From the NCBI GenBank assembly GCA_014773175.1, contig VXCM01002527.1:1-64000 (forward strand): DNA of 64,000 bases. The letters run 5' to 3'. Below are positions 22,321 to 34,782 of this stretch, piece after piece. This DNA is from Lucifuga dentata (lineage: Eukaryota > Chordata > Actinopteri > Ophidiiformes > Bythitidae). The position numbers and the translations under genes are program-made. The notes beneath the pieces were generated by a model. The model did no database searches and had not been told where the DNA came from. It saw only the letters and a list, made by a program, of their open reading frames with translations. The number at the start of each line of letters is the position of its first letter. Within the stretch, counting starts at the first letter, position 1.

Positions 22321-23122
22321 GGAATTATTGTACATGCTTAACTGGAAGAAAAGACACTTAATGTGTAGAAAAACAAACATCTGTACTGTGTAATTTAATA
22401 TAATCATAATATAATACAACAGTCATGCTATAAATAAATAAATAAATAAATAAATAAATTAATTAATTAATTAATTCACTTAAAATGTTGAGTTTTTGTT
22501 TTAGGCTTTTTATAATTTGATGATACACTTTGAGGNAATTAATTCACTTAAAATGTTGAGTTTTTGTTTTAGGCTTTTTATAATTTGATGATACACTTTG
22601 AGGCTTTACTTTATGGAGTTGTTGTATTGGTCTGCATTATATTTTAAGGGTGTTTCTAATATTTTATCCACTTCATTCACTTAAATGGAAAAGGCTAAAT
22701 ATTAGTAACATGGTACAATATACAGTATAATGCAGTCCAGTAAAAACAAAAAATGCTGACTCATCACCTCTGACATAAAATATTAGCTTCATAAAGTTAG
22801 TATTTATTACAGGAATGTCGTTTCGGGTTGCATTAGGATGCTGTTTCTGTTTTTCTGAGTGTATAACAATATATATAACAATTCTCAGTTTCCTGCAACT
22901 TTTCTGCAACTCCTGCGATACGAGTCGGTAACAAGCTGCAACAAACAAAGCAGAAGTCTAATGAATCAAAAGTCCAGCAAAGAGTCGAAGAGAACCATCC
23001 TGTTTGCTGCAGGCAATATATTAAAAAAATCTCTATTTTAAAAAAATATGACAAGGATAGCTTTGATATGCATCGGGCCAGATTCATTTTAAAAAAAATG
23101 CTAAGTGTGCAGCGTTACACGA
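22321..23122. other. Intronic DNA with an N-join duplication
   Basis: (AAAT)n/(AATT)n at 22434-22476. A segment of about 67 bp from AATTAATTCACTT to TACACTTTGAGG is repeated on both sides of the single N at 22536, which is probably artefactual. No exon. Confidence 0.55.
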
Positions 23123-24733
23123 AGGCTATGTTCACGTTAACGCCTTAATGCTCAATTCTGATTTTTTAATCAGATCAGATGTTTTTGTGTCGATGGTTCA
23201 CATTCATGTTTGTAAGGCTAGATTTACACGGCCATGGCACATACGACCTGATTCCGATCTTTTGCTCACATGTGACACGTATCAGATACACTTCCTGAAG
23301 ATGTAAACAGTAAAAAGCCACATGGAATCGGATATTCTCAGATCCGATTTGGGCCTCTTGCATATGCGGAAATAAATCGGATATGCATCGGATATCCACC
23401 AATGCTGCTGTCTAAATACACGGATCAGAGTTTCCTTCCCATTCCGACTCCTGCGTAACATTCTGCTTTATCTGCATATGATGATGTCAGCATCATATGA
23501 TGATGTCAGCGTCAATATGATGACGCTCTCTGTAAACAGGAATGGAGGACATGCTACATATATCAGACATGCTGATGTGTGTTTTTGTCAAACAGACGTG
23601 TTAGCATGTGATAACAGGCTCCTGTTACAGCAGCAAAACTCCAACTCCACCTGCTTCTCCTCCGTGATTAACCGATGAACATACATGTCCTGATGGAGAG
23701 ATAAACGCTCACACATCAGATGTTTCTCTCTGCATGTGAAAGTTTTAACCTGCTGATCAGATTTTAAGTACTTCTCTCATCTTAGTCCATTGAAGTGTTT
23801 TCTTTACATGCGTCTCAGAAATGTGTGCATGAGTAGCTGCATCCTGTTGCTACAGGTCAAAGCGTGTAAACATAGGTATCAGATAGAGCCGCTTAAAAAA
23901 GAAAATGTAGATATGCTGAACAAAAAATCAGATATCGGCAAAATATCAGAATTGAGCATCAAGACTTGTAGAGTAAATCCAGTCTAAGTAACATGTATCA
24001 GACACCATGTGAACACGCTGAGGTCCTAAACTGCCACACACATGCAGATTTAACTAAAATGTGAGCCGCATGCTGCAAGAATAACAACAATAACGTATTT
24101 TTGTGCGACAGAACAAACATGGTGACGTAGCTGCAGCGTCCTGACAGGATTATTTGTTGGAGGTCAGAAGACGATGCAGATAATCAGGATGAGAATGAGA
24201 GCGAGAAGACAACAAAAACTAAAGCTGTAGCAGCTGCTCTGTTAGCGGCTGCTGCTGCACGTTAGCAGAGAGAGGTGTGGGTACGAGGGCGGAGCCAGCT
24301 GCAGTGGGACGCCATGTTCACATGTTCACAGAGGAACAGTTCATGAAAAGTTTCTGATGTCTCCATAAATATCCATCAAATTTAAAATGTCTTCATCTCT
24401 CTGCTGACCCCCGTCACTGTTGCTGCTCTCCATCTTTATTTTTACCGGCTGCTATGAGGCGCCGACGCTGAATGATGACGACATGCGATACGCGCAGAGA
24501 AGTGAGATGTTAAAAAAAACACATGAATTCCGATCTGAGCGGTCAGACAGAGTCGCATAGCCAGAGACCGGATATGGATCGGATCTAGGACCACATATGG
24601 AAGTGGACCAGATCTGATATGAAAACATCAGATCTGGTTTGTTCACACTGCTGTGAAAAAATCAGATCTGAGTCACACGGAGGCAAAAACATCGAATCTG
24701 GGCCACTTCAGCGTGTGATGTGAATGTAGCCTA
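23123..24733. mobile_element. Large MITE-like element with inverted ends (family C)
   Basis: The ends GGCTATGTTCACG (left) and GTGAATGTAGCC (right) are inverted repeats. The interior is rich in CAGATCTGAT/ATCGGAT-type palindromic words and has no ORF support. About 1.6 kb. An inverted, partial second copy at 44303-44640 and fragments at 39590-39740 and 40105-40320 confirm a dispersed family. Probably hAT-derived by style of terminus; the target duplication is not clear. Confidence 0.6.
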
Positions 24734-24963
24734 AATAAACGGCGTGATAATTGATGGTAATTCATAAAGCTTCTCTCACACTAATCAGAGCGCGTCACGT
24801 TAAGGTAGCGTTGTTGTCAGGTGTGTCTCAGGTAGAAGCTAATAAAGATCAGTGTGTTAATGAGCTGCTGTTCTGCAATTCTGCTTCAAAGCTCCACATT
24901 TTAAAAGACAAAAAACTAAAGTAACAGGTAAACACACATTTTAACCTCCATAGTGTGTGATTG

Positions 24964-25000
<37 letters not shown>

Positions 25001-25440
25001 NTTTTAACCTCCATAGTGTGTGATTGCTGTGTGTGTGTGTGTGTGTGTGTGAGGGAGACAGATGTGCACAGCACAGCAGATGTAGCTTAATGAATAACCT
25101 CAGCGCCACAAGAATGTGTGAGATCAGATCAAAACTCACTGTTTAAAAACTGACTGATCAGCTGAGTGATTTTATCTATCATATGTATTGATCACTAACA
25201 CATGTGAAGCAATTACAGTTTTAAATATCGCCCAGATTTCATACCATGGAAATCTGTGACCAGAATGAAGTATGTCTTCATTTTAGTGCGACATTGATTT
25301 TTATTACATGTAAAGAAATAAATAAATAGTCAATAAATAGCAATGTAGCCATGCCTCTTTTAAAGAAAACGCTAAAAGACGAAGCTAATAGCCATTTATA
25401 AATGAAGTACTGTGGCTGCGTGATGATATTTGCCCACATC
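24734..25440. other. Intronic DNA with a (TG)n tract and N-join
   Basis: (TG)n at 24965-25052, with the 29-bp lead-in (TTTTAACCTCCATAGTGTGT...) repeated after the single N at 25001. The rest is unclassified. Confidence 0.55.
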
Positions 25441-25456
25441 GACACAGTAAATCATG

Positions 25457-25595
25457 TGGGCACACAGATGGAGGCAGATGATTCACTGTGGTGACCCCTG
25501 AAGGGAAAGCCGAAAGGAAAAGAAGAAGAAGANTGGAGGCAGATGATTCACTGTGGTGACCCCTGAAGGGAAAGCCGAAAGGAAAAGAAGAAGAA
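25457..25595 (+). mobile_element. LINE 3' end, extremely 5'-truncated
   Basis: GGAGGCAGATGATTC...TGGTGACCCCTGAAGG...GAAGAAGAAGA is the same 3' end as the LINE at 51435-52028. Exact 16-bp duplications GACACAGTAAATCATG flank it (25441-25456 and 25596-25611). The insert is shown twice across the single N at 25533, so its true length is probably about 75 bp. The first ~11 bases (TGGGCACACAG) do not match the LINE. Confidence 0.85.
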
Positions 25596-25611
25596 GACAC
25601 AGTAAATCATG

Positions 25612-26388
25612 CATTACTAATTATAAATACATTTTGAGGTGGATGAAGATGATACGTTCATTATTGTGGATATGAAGACAGATGAATCATCTTTTTCTTC
25701 CTGCAGCAACTATAACAGCTATTTAATAAAACTCTGTATTTGAAGCTAAGCTGCTAAAACTTTAAATTAGCTGCAAAGTTCTGTTTGGATATCAAACCAA
25801 ACAAGTGTGTTTTCCTTAATAGCTGCAGTAACTCGGGGAAAATAAGCGCAGACTTCTGAATATACAGTAATATCCTCTGGCTCGTTATATTTAATACAAA
25901 TACTCTTCATTTGCAGGGTTTGGTCCTGTGCAGAGTTTGCAGATTCTGCTGAGAGTCACAGCAGGAGTTTTTCCTGAAGGCATTTCAGACTCGGTGAAAT
26001 ACATCACTGAGCGTTTATGCTTTTCTGTTTTATGGTCAGAACAAAACGCTCCTCTCCTTCCCAAGAGGGAAACCAGTCGAGGATGATCAGTGTCAAAACT
26101 CTGACGCAGCCCAAATAAAGAGCAAAAATTAAAGACAAACACCAAGTGTCTTTAAAAGCATGAACAGAAATGTCAAGCTTCACTTCATCCTTTTCAGCTG
26201 GCTTTTATAATATTTATCCAAGATTAAGAACAATGAATTAAAGAAGCAGTGGAGTGCCTATCCTTTGCATGAAACATACATAACAACAAAATATAACAAA
26301 AAATATTAAAACTTAGTGGATTCAAGGTACGAAAACTCTTATGGCATTTTCAGGCCTGTAGTTCTTATGACTTTTTGATTTTCTTTAT
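25612..26388. other. Intronic DNA, unclassified
   Basis: Apparently unique sequence with no recognised exon or repeat. Confidence 0.35.
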
Positions 26389-26520
26389 TGTTATTTATTT
26401 TATTTATTTAACCATTATTTAACCAGATAAAACTCACTGAGATTCAAAATCTCTTTTTCAATAACAATCTGGCCAAAACAGCAGCACAATTACAAAGTGC
26501 AAATATATATATATATACAT
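26389..26520 (-). mobile_element. Retroposon 3'-tail fragment
   Basis: ATTTAACCATTATTTAACCAG, CTCACTGAGATTCAAAATCTC and CTGGCCAAAA in the same order as at 6173-6310, read on the minus strand as a LINE/SINE 3' tail ending in TTAAATAA units. Confidence 0.5.
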
Positions 26521-26821
26521 AAAATATTTTATTTGTTCTGGTCTGAATCAGAAACTAAATTGTTGGTTTGGTTCAGTTTCATACAGAAAAAAACATCCAA
26601 TCAAAGCAAAATATATCAACAATATAGCTGCTTATTGGTGAGAAATGTCTGGGTTGGAGAAAGAAAATCAAAACAGGAAGTAGTGCAGGAAAACAGGAAG
26701 ACATGCTGCCTTCAGATGCTAAACAGGAGAATGGAGCAACATGCAACATGCTGAGAACATACAAGCACATGCTAACGATGTGTCACTAACGTGTCGATCA
26801 TCAAAGGTGGAGTTTAATGTG

Positions 26822-26857
<36 letters not shown>

Positions 26858-28650
26858 CTGTCTCTGCTTCTAGATTAATCAATAGATTAATAGTTTAGTT
26901 TTTTGGAAGTTGTGTAAATCAGGTTCAGACAACAAAAGCGTTTGTTTGGAGCAGAGACCATTTCCTCATTTCCTCAAAGCCTCTAATCCAGGGGTGGTGA
27001 ACTCCCGAGACTCAGAGAGCCAAAAATAAAACTCTGTTATCCAAACAGCCACAAGATCCCTCCATCACCCCCACATCCCACCCCTATTATTATTCTGTAA
27101 ATAGCAAGCATTACTACAGATCTCTTTAACAGCTGTAATTTTGGTGTATATTTAATACATGTAGTTTCTGCTGGTGGAGTTAATTTGGGAAACTCCTGGT
27201 TGATGCTCAGATGCAGAGAGGAAAAATGATGCTGAAGATCTGAAGCTTTAAAATGCGACACTGAAGTCAACATAACAGGTAAAATGGTTTACCATTTCTT
27301 TCCACAACAAAATATAAATCCTCTGGTTAAAATCTGCTGGTAAAAACATTCTGCGCTCCTCTTCACGTTTTTGTTAGTTTTGCACTTCGCTGGCACCAGT
27401 CAAACTCAGGATATTAACAGATCGGCTAGGCTAGCTGGAAAAAGTGTAGCATCCACGCTGAGCGCTGTGGTCACCAGGTTGCATGCAGCTGCACCCTTTT
27501 TTAATCACAAGATTGCAGCCGTACCTTTTTTTAATCGCAAGATTACAGTTGTACCTTTTTTTTAATCGCGAGATTGCAGCTGTACCTTTTTTTAGCCGTA
27601 ATATCAGCATACGTGAGTGGTGTCTCGATCTCATTGTGAAAGAAACTTAAAGGAACAATATGAGCCACGCTGAAGCGGGTCTGGAGCTGTGGGTTCACCA
27701 GCGCGCTCTAAACGGTCTCGGTACGGTGGTTTTGGTCCACATGTGAGACTCTTTTGTTCAGACCTGCACAAATGTACCAAGAGGAGAAACAAACCCAAGT
27801 CCGGCTGAACTGGACCAAACCACGTAGGTGAGAAAACACCTTTAGAGAAAATAAGCAAGAAAAAAAACCCACACAAGGTTTATTCTGCCACTCTGAGCAC
27901 AAAAGCTGAATAAACGCTTTGTGTTTGGGTTTTTTTTTTTAAATCAGACCACATGCTGGGCAATAAAAACATCTCTGACCATCAGGTTTCCTCAGGGCTT
28001 AGCTGGAGATGTGTTTATTTTGTGATAACACAAAAACGAGAAGGAACACAGAGAGCTCAAACCTGCCAAGCCTGCACAATCCCCTCAATCTGTTATTTTA
28101 ATCACAGAAAATGTTTAGTCTGTGTCTGATCCAGATTTGCATCAAAATTCAGGGGGAAGTGTGTGCCTGATTTTCCATAAGTGCAACAGTTAATGAGGAA
28201 ATGGCAAAAAAAAAAAAAAAAAACNAAAAAAAAAAAAAAAAAATCTCTGACAGTGTGAAGAAAAGTAAAGAAGTAATGAAATGGTAAAAAATAAATAAAT
28301 CTCGGAGCTGCACCTGGATCTGGATCGGAACCAAAAACTAATTAAAATGGAAAAATTTCCTCACGCAGCATGTAGAACTGCTGGAGGTTCTGCCAACCCC
28401 AGCAAAACAGAGAATTTTAGCAAATAAAACACAAAAACACTCAGGATACTTACTGAGCAAAGTGTTCCCACTTCACACTGCTAAATAAAGAACCTCACTA
28501 TTCTTCCAGAGTCTGTTCCAAAACGTGTGTGTTATCAGCTGCAGCCATTTATTCTTCACTGAAATTTTGCAGCAAATTTCAGATATCATGCTAACTAATA
28601 AAAAAAAAACAAGCCAAAACGCGAGGTCTTAGCAGAGTCACAGGGGACTG
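26521..28650. other. Intron 3, mixed sequence
   Basis: (CA)n at 26824-26853. A hAT-like terminus, CAGGGGTGGTGAACTC, at 26990 has no partner found. A minisatellite of about 31 bp (units with GTACCTTTTTTTAATCGC and AAGATTGCAG) has about four copies at 27484-27600. A poly-A tract carries a single N at 28225. No exon was recognised. Confidence 0.5.
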
Positions 28651-28654
28651 AAGC

Positions 28655-28726
28655 CTTTCCAGCTTCCACTTCACCTCAACCTGAATGTCTTTAGATCGTG
28701 GGAGGAAAGTGGAGCACCAGGAGGAA

Positions 28727-28760
<34 letters not shown>

Positions 28761-28868
28761 ACAAACACGATGAGAACTTGTAAACACCAGCCGGCCTTTT
28801 GGATTAGAACCAAGAACCCTCTTCCTCTGAGGCAATGTTCTAAAAACTCTGAGCCACCATGTTGCCCA
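28655..28868 (-). mobile_element. tRNA-like SINE fragment
   Basis: On the minus strand it reads GGTGGCTCAGAG (A-box-like), then GCCTCAGAGGAAGAGGG, TTGGTTCTAATCC (B-box-like), then TCCTCCTGGTGCTCC and CTTTCCTCCCACGATC, with a (TG)n insertion. Order and motifs match the second copy at 63527-63640. It is a decayed retroposon rather than a functional tRNA gene. Confidence 0.55.
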
Positions 28869-28927
28869 CAGAGTTACAACAAGCAACTACATGCTACAAT
28901 TCAACAAATCACATTTTAGAAATTTAA

Positions 28928-29497
28928 AGGACCATACCGACCATTTTGCATGTTTGAGCCTAGTATATTCAGTTTTCATACATGTTACGTTACTGACAAT
29001 CATTTCCCAAAGGATAAAACCATATTTCAGCTTTCCTGATATTTTGCTAAATCTCTTAATCTTTCAAAATCAAATATTCAAGTGATACACCCACCTTAAA
29101 AATCCATGTTTCTCCTGCTAATAGTTACACAGCCTTATGAAGTCACGGTCCTTTACGCTAAAAATGGGACATAAAACATAAAATGGGACTATATTCCCCG
29201 GTGGAGGCATACATTCACTCTGCACTTTTTATTGCGCTTAAAAATGCTAAAACTACATAATTTCTATAAAAAAAAAACCTGAATACACGTCTTGTTGGTG
29301 ATGATGGATTACCTATCCCAAGTTGATTTTCATAGCAGAATGAACTGAAACCAATGGAGGTCTGGAAGGTAGGAAAAACATTTTGGAAGGTAGGAAAAAC
29401 ATTTTTAATTCACCGTTCCAGTAGTATGCTTTGGGAAATGATTGTCAGTAACGTTATATGTATGAAAACTGAATATATAAGGCTCAAACATGCAAAA
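28928..29497 (-). mobile_element. TTAA element, subfamily A, variant (A6)
   Basis: Starts AGGACCATACC after TTAA (28924-28927). The right tip beyond CATGCAAAA is lost. It differs from other A copies by a replaced internal segment near 29155-29185 and by a 20-bp tandem duplication of GGAAGGTAGGAAAAACATTT at about 29367-29405. Confidence 0.9.
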
Positions 29498-30344
29498 AAC
29501 AAAGAAGCATATAATAAAATATGAAATAAACCTCATTTGGACGTGATGAATCTCTCAGATTTCAACAATGAAACATTCAAACAGCGCAAATCTCTGCCAA
29601 GGATTTTATAGGACAGACAACTTTGACAGCTAATTGCAGCACAATGTGAGAAATATCAAAGAAACACAGAAATAAATGTTTTCAAGCAGGTCCAGATATT
29701 CTACAAGCAACATTTTTGTCAATTGAGCCAAAATTGTAGGAGGAGATACAGGAAAAACTGTGAAGAAATTCAATATCTAGTCAAGTGAAAGTGGGCGTGG
29801 CTTTGATTAGATGCGTGTAGACCAACAGAATCCAGGAAAAAAAGAATTTTAATTCTATGACTTACGGTTCAAAAGTTACAGGCTAAAACTTAAAAGCGGT
29901 CATTGCAGCGCCACCATCAGGTCGATCAGTGTAATTAAAATTCAATCACTTCTTCCTCTTGACATTTTCTATCTGCCCAAATTACATCCAAATCCATCCA
30001 TAACTTTTTGAAATATCCTGCTAACAAACAAACAAACAAACGACAGCGATCACATGATCTCCCTGGCAGAGGCAACAAATAAATGAATTCTATATAGTTT
30101 AAAGGGACATTCTGTGCTTTTTGTTATTAATTTTTATGGCGTAATACAGTCAGGAAAACATGTTGAAGGTTGACAAAGTTAGAAAATGAGGTTTATCCTG
30201 ATTCATCTGCTGTTAGAGCAACGACGACACATTAAATCAGCAAAGAAATGCAAATTCTGCTTTAGAGCACCATATTTTAAAAGACTGATGCTAATATAAG
30301 AGAGATCAGAGATCCACAAACTGGGATTCTGGTGCACGGGAGGT

Positions 30345-30386
<42 letters not shown>

Positions 30387-31723
30387 TATCGCAGCAGATG
30401 AGGCTTAATGAATAAGCTCAGTACCACAAGAACGTGTGAGATCGGATCAAAACTCACCATTTAAATAAACTGATCAGCTCAGCATTTTTATCTATCAAAT
30501 GTATTGATCACTAAAACATGAGACAAATACAGTTTAAAACATCACCCAGTCCGATATCATGCTAACTAATGCAAGTTTTTATGAATTTTTATGGATCACT
30601 TCCACGAAATGTAAATAAGGAAATATCGTACTGACGCTTTTTTCACAGAAAACACTAAGACAGCACTAACAGATGCTGCTAACAGATGCTGCTAACAGAT
30701 GCCACTAACACACGCCACTAAAAGCTGCCGCTAAAAGATGCCGCTATCAGACGCCACTAACAGATGCTGCTAACAGATGCCGCTAACAGATGCTGTTAAA
30801 AGATGCCGCTAACTGACGCTGCTAAAAGACGCTGCTAACAGACGCTGCTAACAGATGTTTATGGATGAGGTCACGTGGCTGCATGACAATATTTGCCTTG
30901 AATCTGGCCAAATCCTCTCTCAAATAAAGGAAGTAAATACCAGAATGATTTAACTTGTGGGATAAGCGATGGTCTAGAATTCATCCCGGGATTCTCGAGT
31001 TGCACAACAAGCATAATGATGCTTCTGCCTGCTGTTTTCCTCGCAGACACATGACAGGAAATGTAAGCATTTAACAGAATGTCCCTGACAAGGTTACTGC
31101 TTCTGTCTCTGCTGGCTGAGCATTTACACGCTGCTGACCAAGCTACGAAACACAATCTACCACAAAAACACCAGCGGCTGCCATTTTCAGGCAGACTCCA
31201 ACACCAAGGCGGCGGGGGGGGGGGNCGGGATCGCCACGGAGATATCAAAGGATCTGAGGCGTAAATGAGGAGCTGCAATCTCCTTTTACTCTCCAAACGA
31301 TCTCTTAAAGCTGTGCAGCATCTTATAAATCTTCAGCCTCAGTCACACGCCGGCTTAAATCTTATCGTTAATAACGTTGACCTTCCTCGTTTCCAGGTGC
31401 TGGCGTCTTCATCATCTGCCTCTTGCTCCACATCATCAGAGTTAAAACTAGATAAGCTTTTTCAATTAGAAATGGATGCTCAATTGAGCACTTACTCTTT
31501 GAAGAGCCAGACTTTTTTTTTTTGGATGGTGCATAATCCCTCTGCAGCGTTTATGTCCAGAAAGCGTTCTTTTAACAGATCAATAGCAATCAACGCCATC
31601 AGCGCCCCGTTTGATTTCCGTGGAAGAAGCAATGAAGATTCACAAGCAATTAAGCAGCCATGGATTTCCCACAGCGTGACGTGGAATCGGGCCGGCGATG
31701 TCGGTTTTGATGAGGTCGTTTAC
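29498..31723. other. Intron 3 downstream of exon 3
   Basis: (TG)n/(AG)n at 30343-30388. A 13-bp minisatellite (GCTAACAGATGCC-like units, about 15 copies) at about 30664-30857. A G-rich run with a single N at 31225. About 31260-31720 is repeat-free, TAAT-containing unique sequence adjacent to exon 3 and a candidate conserved element. Confidence 0.5.
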
Positions 31724-31850
31724 CTGTACTGAGGGGGGGGGCTCCCCTCCGCCTCGCACGTGATGATCGCCTGCTGGCTCGGGGAGTTGATCGGTAAAAC
31801 GAGGTCACCGGGTTCCGTCCTCCATCTTGGCCCTTGAAATACGACGTCGT
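31724..31850 (-). CDS. cntn3: Contactin exon 3: start of mature protein and first half of Ig1
   Basis: A 127-bp exon with a CATTTTTCAG acceptor and a TACAG|GTAAAC donor. AC completes Asp19, and codons 20-60 encode DVVFQGPRWRTEPGDLVLP then INSPSQQAIITCEAEGSPPPQY; the final AG begins Arg61. Cys50 is the first Ig1 cysteine. The order GP-x(3)-EP...P...S...C-x-A-x-G-x-P-P-x-YR|W is the contactin Ig1 pattern. A run of nine C within the exon is in frame with both neighbours, so the assembly is probably right there, but it is a likely spot for sequencing frameshifts. No long open frame makes this exon obvious; it was found by splice sites, phase and motif. Confidence 0.9.
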
Positions 31851-32365
31851 CTGAAAAATGGAAAAAGGGGGGAAAGGTCATAGTTGGTACAACTCAGAGA
31901 AACATTCCGCTTTGACCTCAGAAAATACTGGAAGAATTCGCCGAAAGCATCTGAAAAGTAAGAGGCAGATGCATTTAAGCTTTAATGTCATTTAAGGTCA
32001 TTTCTACAGTTTTATTTTTCATGGTATTTGGCTTCATTTTCCACTGAAAAGGCTGTAAAAATCTTTTTGTAAATAAGATGACAGTGTTTTTGTGTTTGTG
32101 ATAAATTTGACAAAACAGATTATTGTTTTTGAAGCAACTGTGAAGGACTAAATCAGAAATAAATCACCTGACAATGATTTATGGAGGAATTTTTTGTAGA
32201 ATTTCCCCTTTTGTTTTGTTTTGCTTTTTATTTTTCCAAAAATCAATTCATTTCTGTACAGATCCATCCAATTATTTCATGGATTTCTTCCTGGTTTTTT
32301 TTTTTTTTTTTCACAGTCAAAGATATTGATCCAGAAAAAGATGATTTCTCCTGTGTTTGGTTTGT
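31851..32365. other. Contactin intron 2, segment next to exon 3
   Basis: Unique AT-rich sequence, including a poly-T at about 32297-32311. No repeat recognised. Confidence 0.4.
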
Positions 32366-32586
32366 TGTGATGAATTATTCATCTCAAACATGTTTCAAGT
32401 CTCTACAAGTTGATTTTTATAGCATATTGGAATGAGCTGAAACCAATGGCAGTCTGGAAGGTAGGAAAAACAATATTAATATTTACCGCTCTAGTTTTAT
32501 GTTTTGGAAAATGGTTGGCCGTAATGTAAAGCATATGAGAGTTTTATTTACTGGGATCAAACATGCAAAACCACCAGTATGGTCCT
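32366..32586 (-). mobile_element. TTAA element, subfamily B, right third (B7)
   Basis: CAAACATGTTTCAAGTCTC through GGAAGGTAGGAAAAACAATA to CAGTATGGTCCT, followed by TTAA at 32587-32590. The left part is missing. Confidence 0.85.
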
Positions 32587-32590
32587 TTAA

Positions 32591-34731
32591 CAACAAACAT
32601 TACCTTCAGTACACAGTACCTTCATAATAACCAATGCATATTACTTTTTTTAATACTGCATGTGGAAGTCATATTCTCTTTCCAAAAAAAAAAAATCTTC
32701 CCAATGATCCGATGTTCAGACATTTTGTTTTCTTGCTTTGGGAAAAATAAATCCCACTTCTCCTTGTTTTACATTTCAGCCGTCGCTGACATGTTTGCTC
32801 CTGTTTCACTGAATCTGCTTCATTTTTCACGTGAAACTGACACTAAAGAAAAATATCAGCCACCGTACTTATTTGTACTTATTCCGGTTTTGCACATGGG
32901 GCCCGTTTTTGCATTGTGTCCTCACTTTATCATCATACGCTTGTTTCCACGCTGAGGAGTGATTAATTTTCTCTCCTCAAACCTTCCTGCTAAAAAATGC
33001 AACTAAATAAAAACACCACAAATAAGGTGAATATTTATTTGATTTACTGTTTAAATATTTAGCTGGCGAAGGCATTTGGGGGATTTTATGCAGTTTTTTT
33101 GCACAGAGCTCTCGTTTTCTATGATATGGAGAGGCAGCAAATGCATCGTGACTTACCACATCTCAGACAGAATTATGATATTTTTGCTGAATGATACCAA
33201 AGATTTCAGTGTTGATCACCTGTCAAGAACAAGAAGGTGAGGACTTTTTAAAAAATCCTTTGGAATCCGAATCAATTTTTGAAATTTTTGCAACAAATGA
33301 GGATGTTTTTGAGGCCTCATTTTTTTCTTTCCAGAGCACGCATGAAGGAAAAATGGATCATATGACAATCAATTTCGGAAGAATTTTACAGAATCAAGTG
33401 AAGATGAAGTTTCTAGGCTTTTCTTATCAACATTTTCAGCATTTTTTTTTTTTTTTTTTTTTTGGCTGAACATTTTCTGGGAATTTTTCTATTGATTTTT
33501 CTTTTATTTGTCATTTTCTTTCATTTTCTAGACTTTCCTAAAATCAATTTTTCAAGGCATCATTTGTTATTTCCAGAACAAGTCAAAAATAGATCATATG
33601 GTAATCTAAACGTTTTCTACAGTCCTTTTTCTAGGATTGTTTCTAGTTTTTGTTGACATTTTCAAGAAAAAAAACATTTAATTTTTTTTTTCTAGAATTT
33701 CCTAGAAACAAGCAGAAAATGAAAAACATCCTACAATAAAAATTTTATTTTGATTTTTTCCAGAATCAAGGCTTGTCTAAAAAGAAGCATTAATTAACAG
33801 GTTCAGCATTTAAAAAAGCCAAAATTTACCATCCTAAAAAAAAAACAAAAAAAAAACAACAAACATCTTTACGGTGAAACTAAAAGCAAATTTCAAGGAA
33901 AAGCAAAATTTCAAAATGGTTAGACTTCAGGGAAAGTATGTCAAAAATCAGGAATGGAGTCAGGAATGGGAATATAAATCAAATTTTCCTGGAATGCCTG
34001 TAAGAGACTGAATGGCTTGATGAAGACAGATCTGTTTTCAGGACGTCTACATAACACAGCAGTTAATTACGGCCATAAGGATGCAGAAAGCTGCCAGCAG
34101 CTTAAAAGCAAAGGAAGTGGAGGGCAACATGGTGCTAAATGAAAGCTAAGCTAATAGATGGTGTGAGTGGATCTAATTAATATATTAATATGCTACTGCT
34201 AACAGAATGCTACTGCTAACAGAATGCGGCTATCAGAGCTGCAAATGGGTTTCAGGTAGAAGTTACATCTCAGTGAATTCAAGCTTTCTTTTGCTGTGTT
34301 ACATCCATAAAAAAAAAATGATGGAGGGAATTCATAAAACACAGCGCCAGATTTAACATATCAATAAACAAAATATTTGTCATGCAGCTGCTTTACCTCG
34401 TTCATAAATGCCTCTTAGCGGCATATGTTAGTGTTTGCCTTGAAAAAAGCTGTATTTCCTTGTTTAAAGGGCGGGGAAATGATTCATAAAACACACCGTC
34501 ACGCAAAAATGAAGAAGTTTTTCAGTCTGACGGTAAATCATCAGTATGAAATCTGGACGATGTTAATCTGTATTTGCCTCATGTGTGGAAAAAAAAGCAA
34601 TAAGTCTGATAGATAAAATCACTCAGCTGATCAGTCAATTTATTTAAATGGAGAATTTTGATTGAATCTTGCACAGATTCTTGTGGCGCTGAGCCTCTTC
34701 ATGAAGCCTCATCTGCCACATTCTCTCTCAG

Positions 34732-34782
<51 letters not shown>

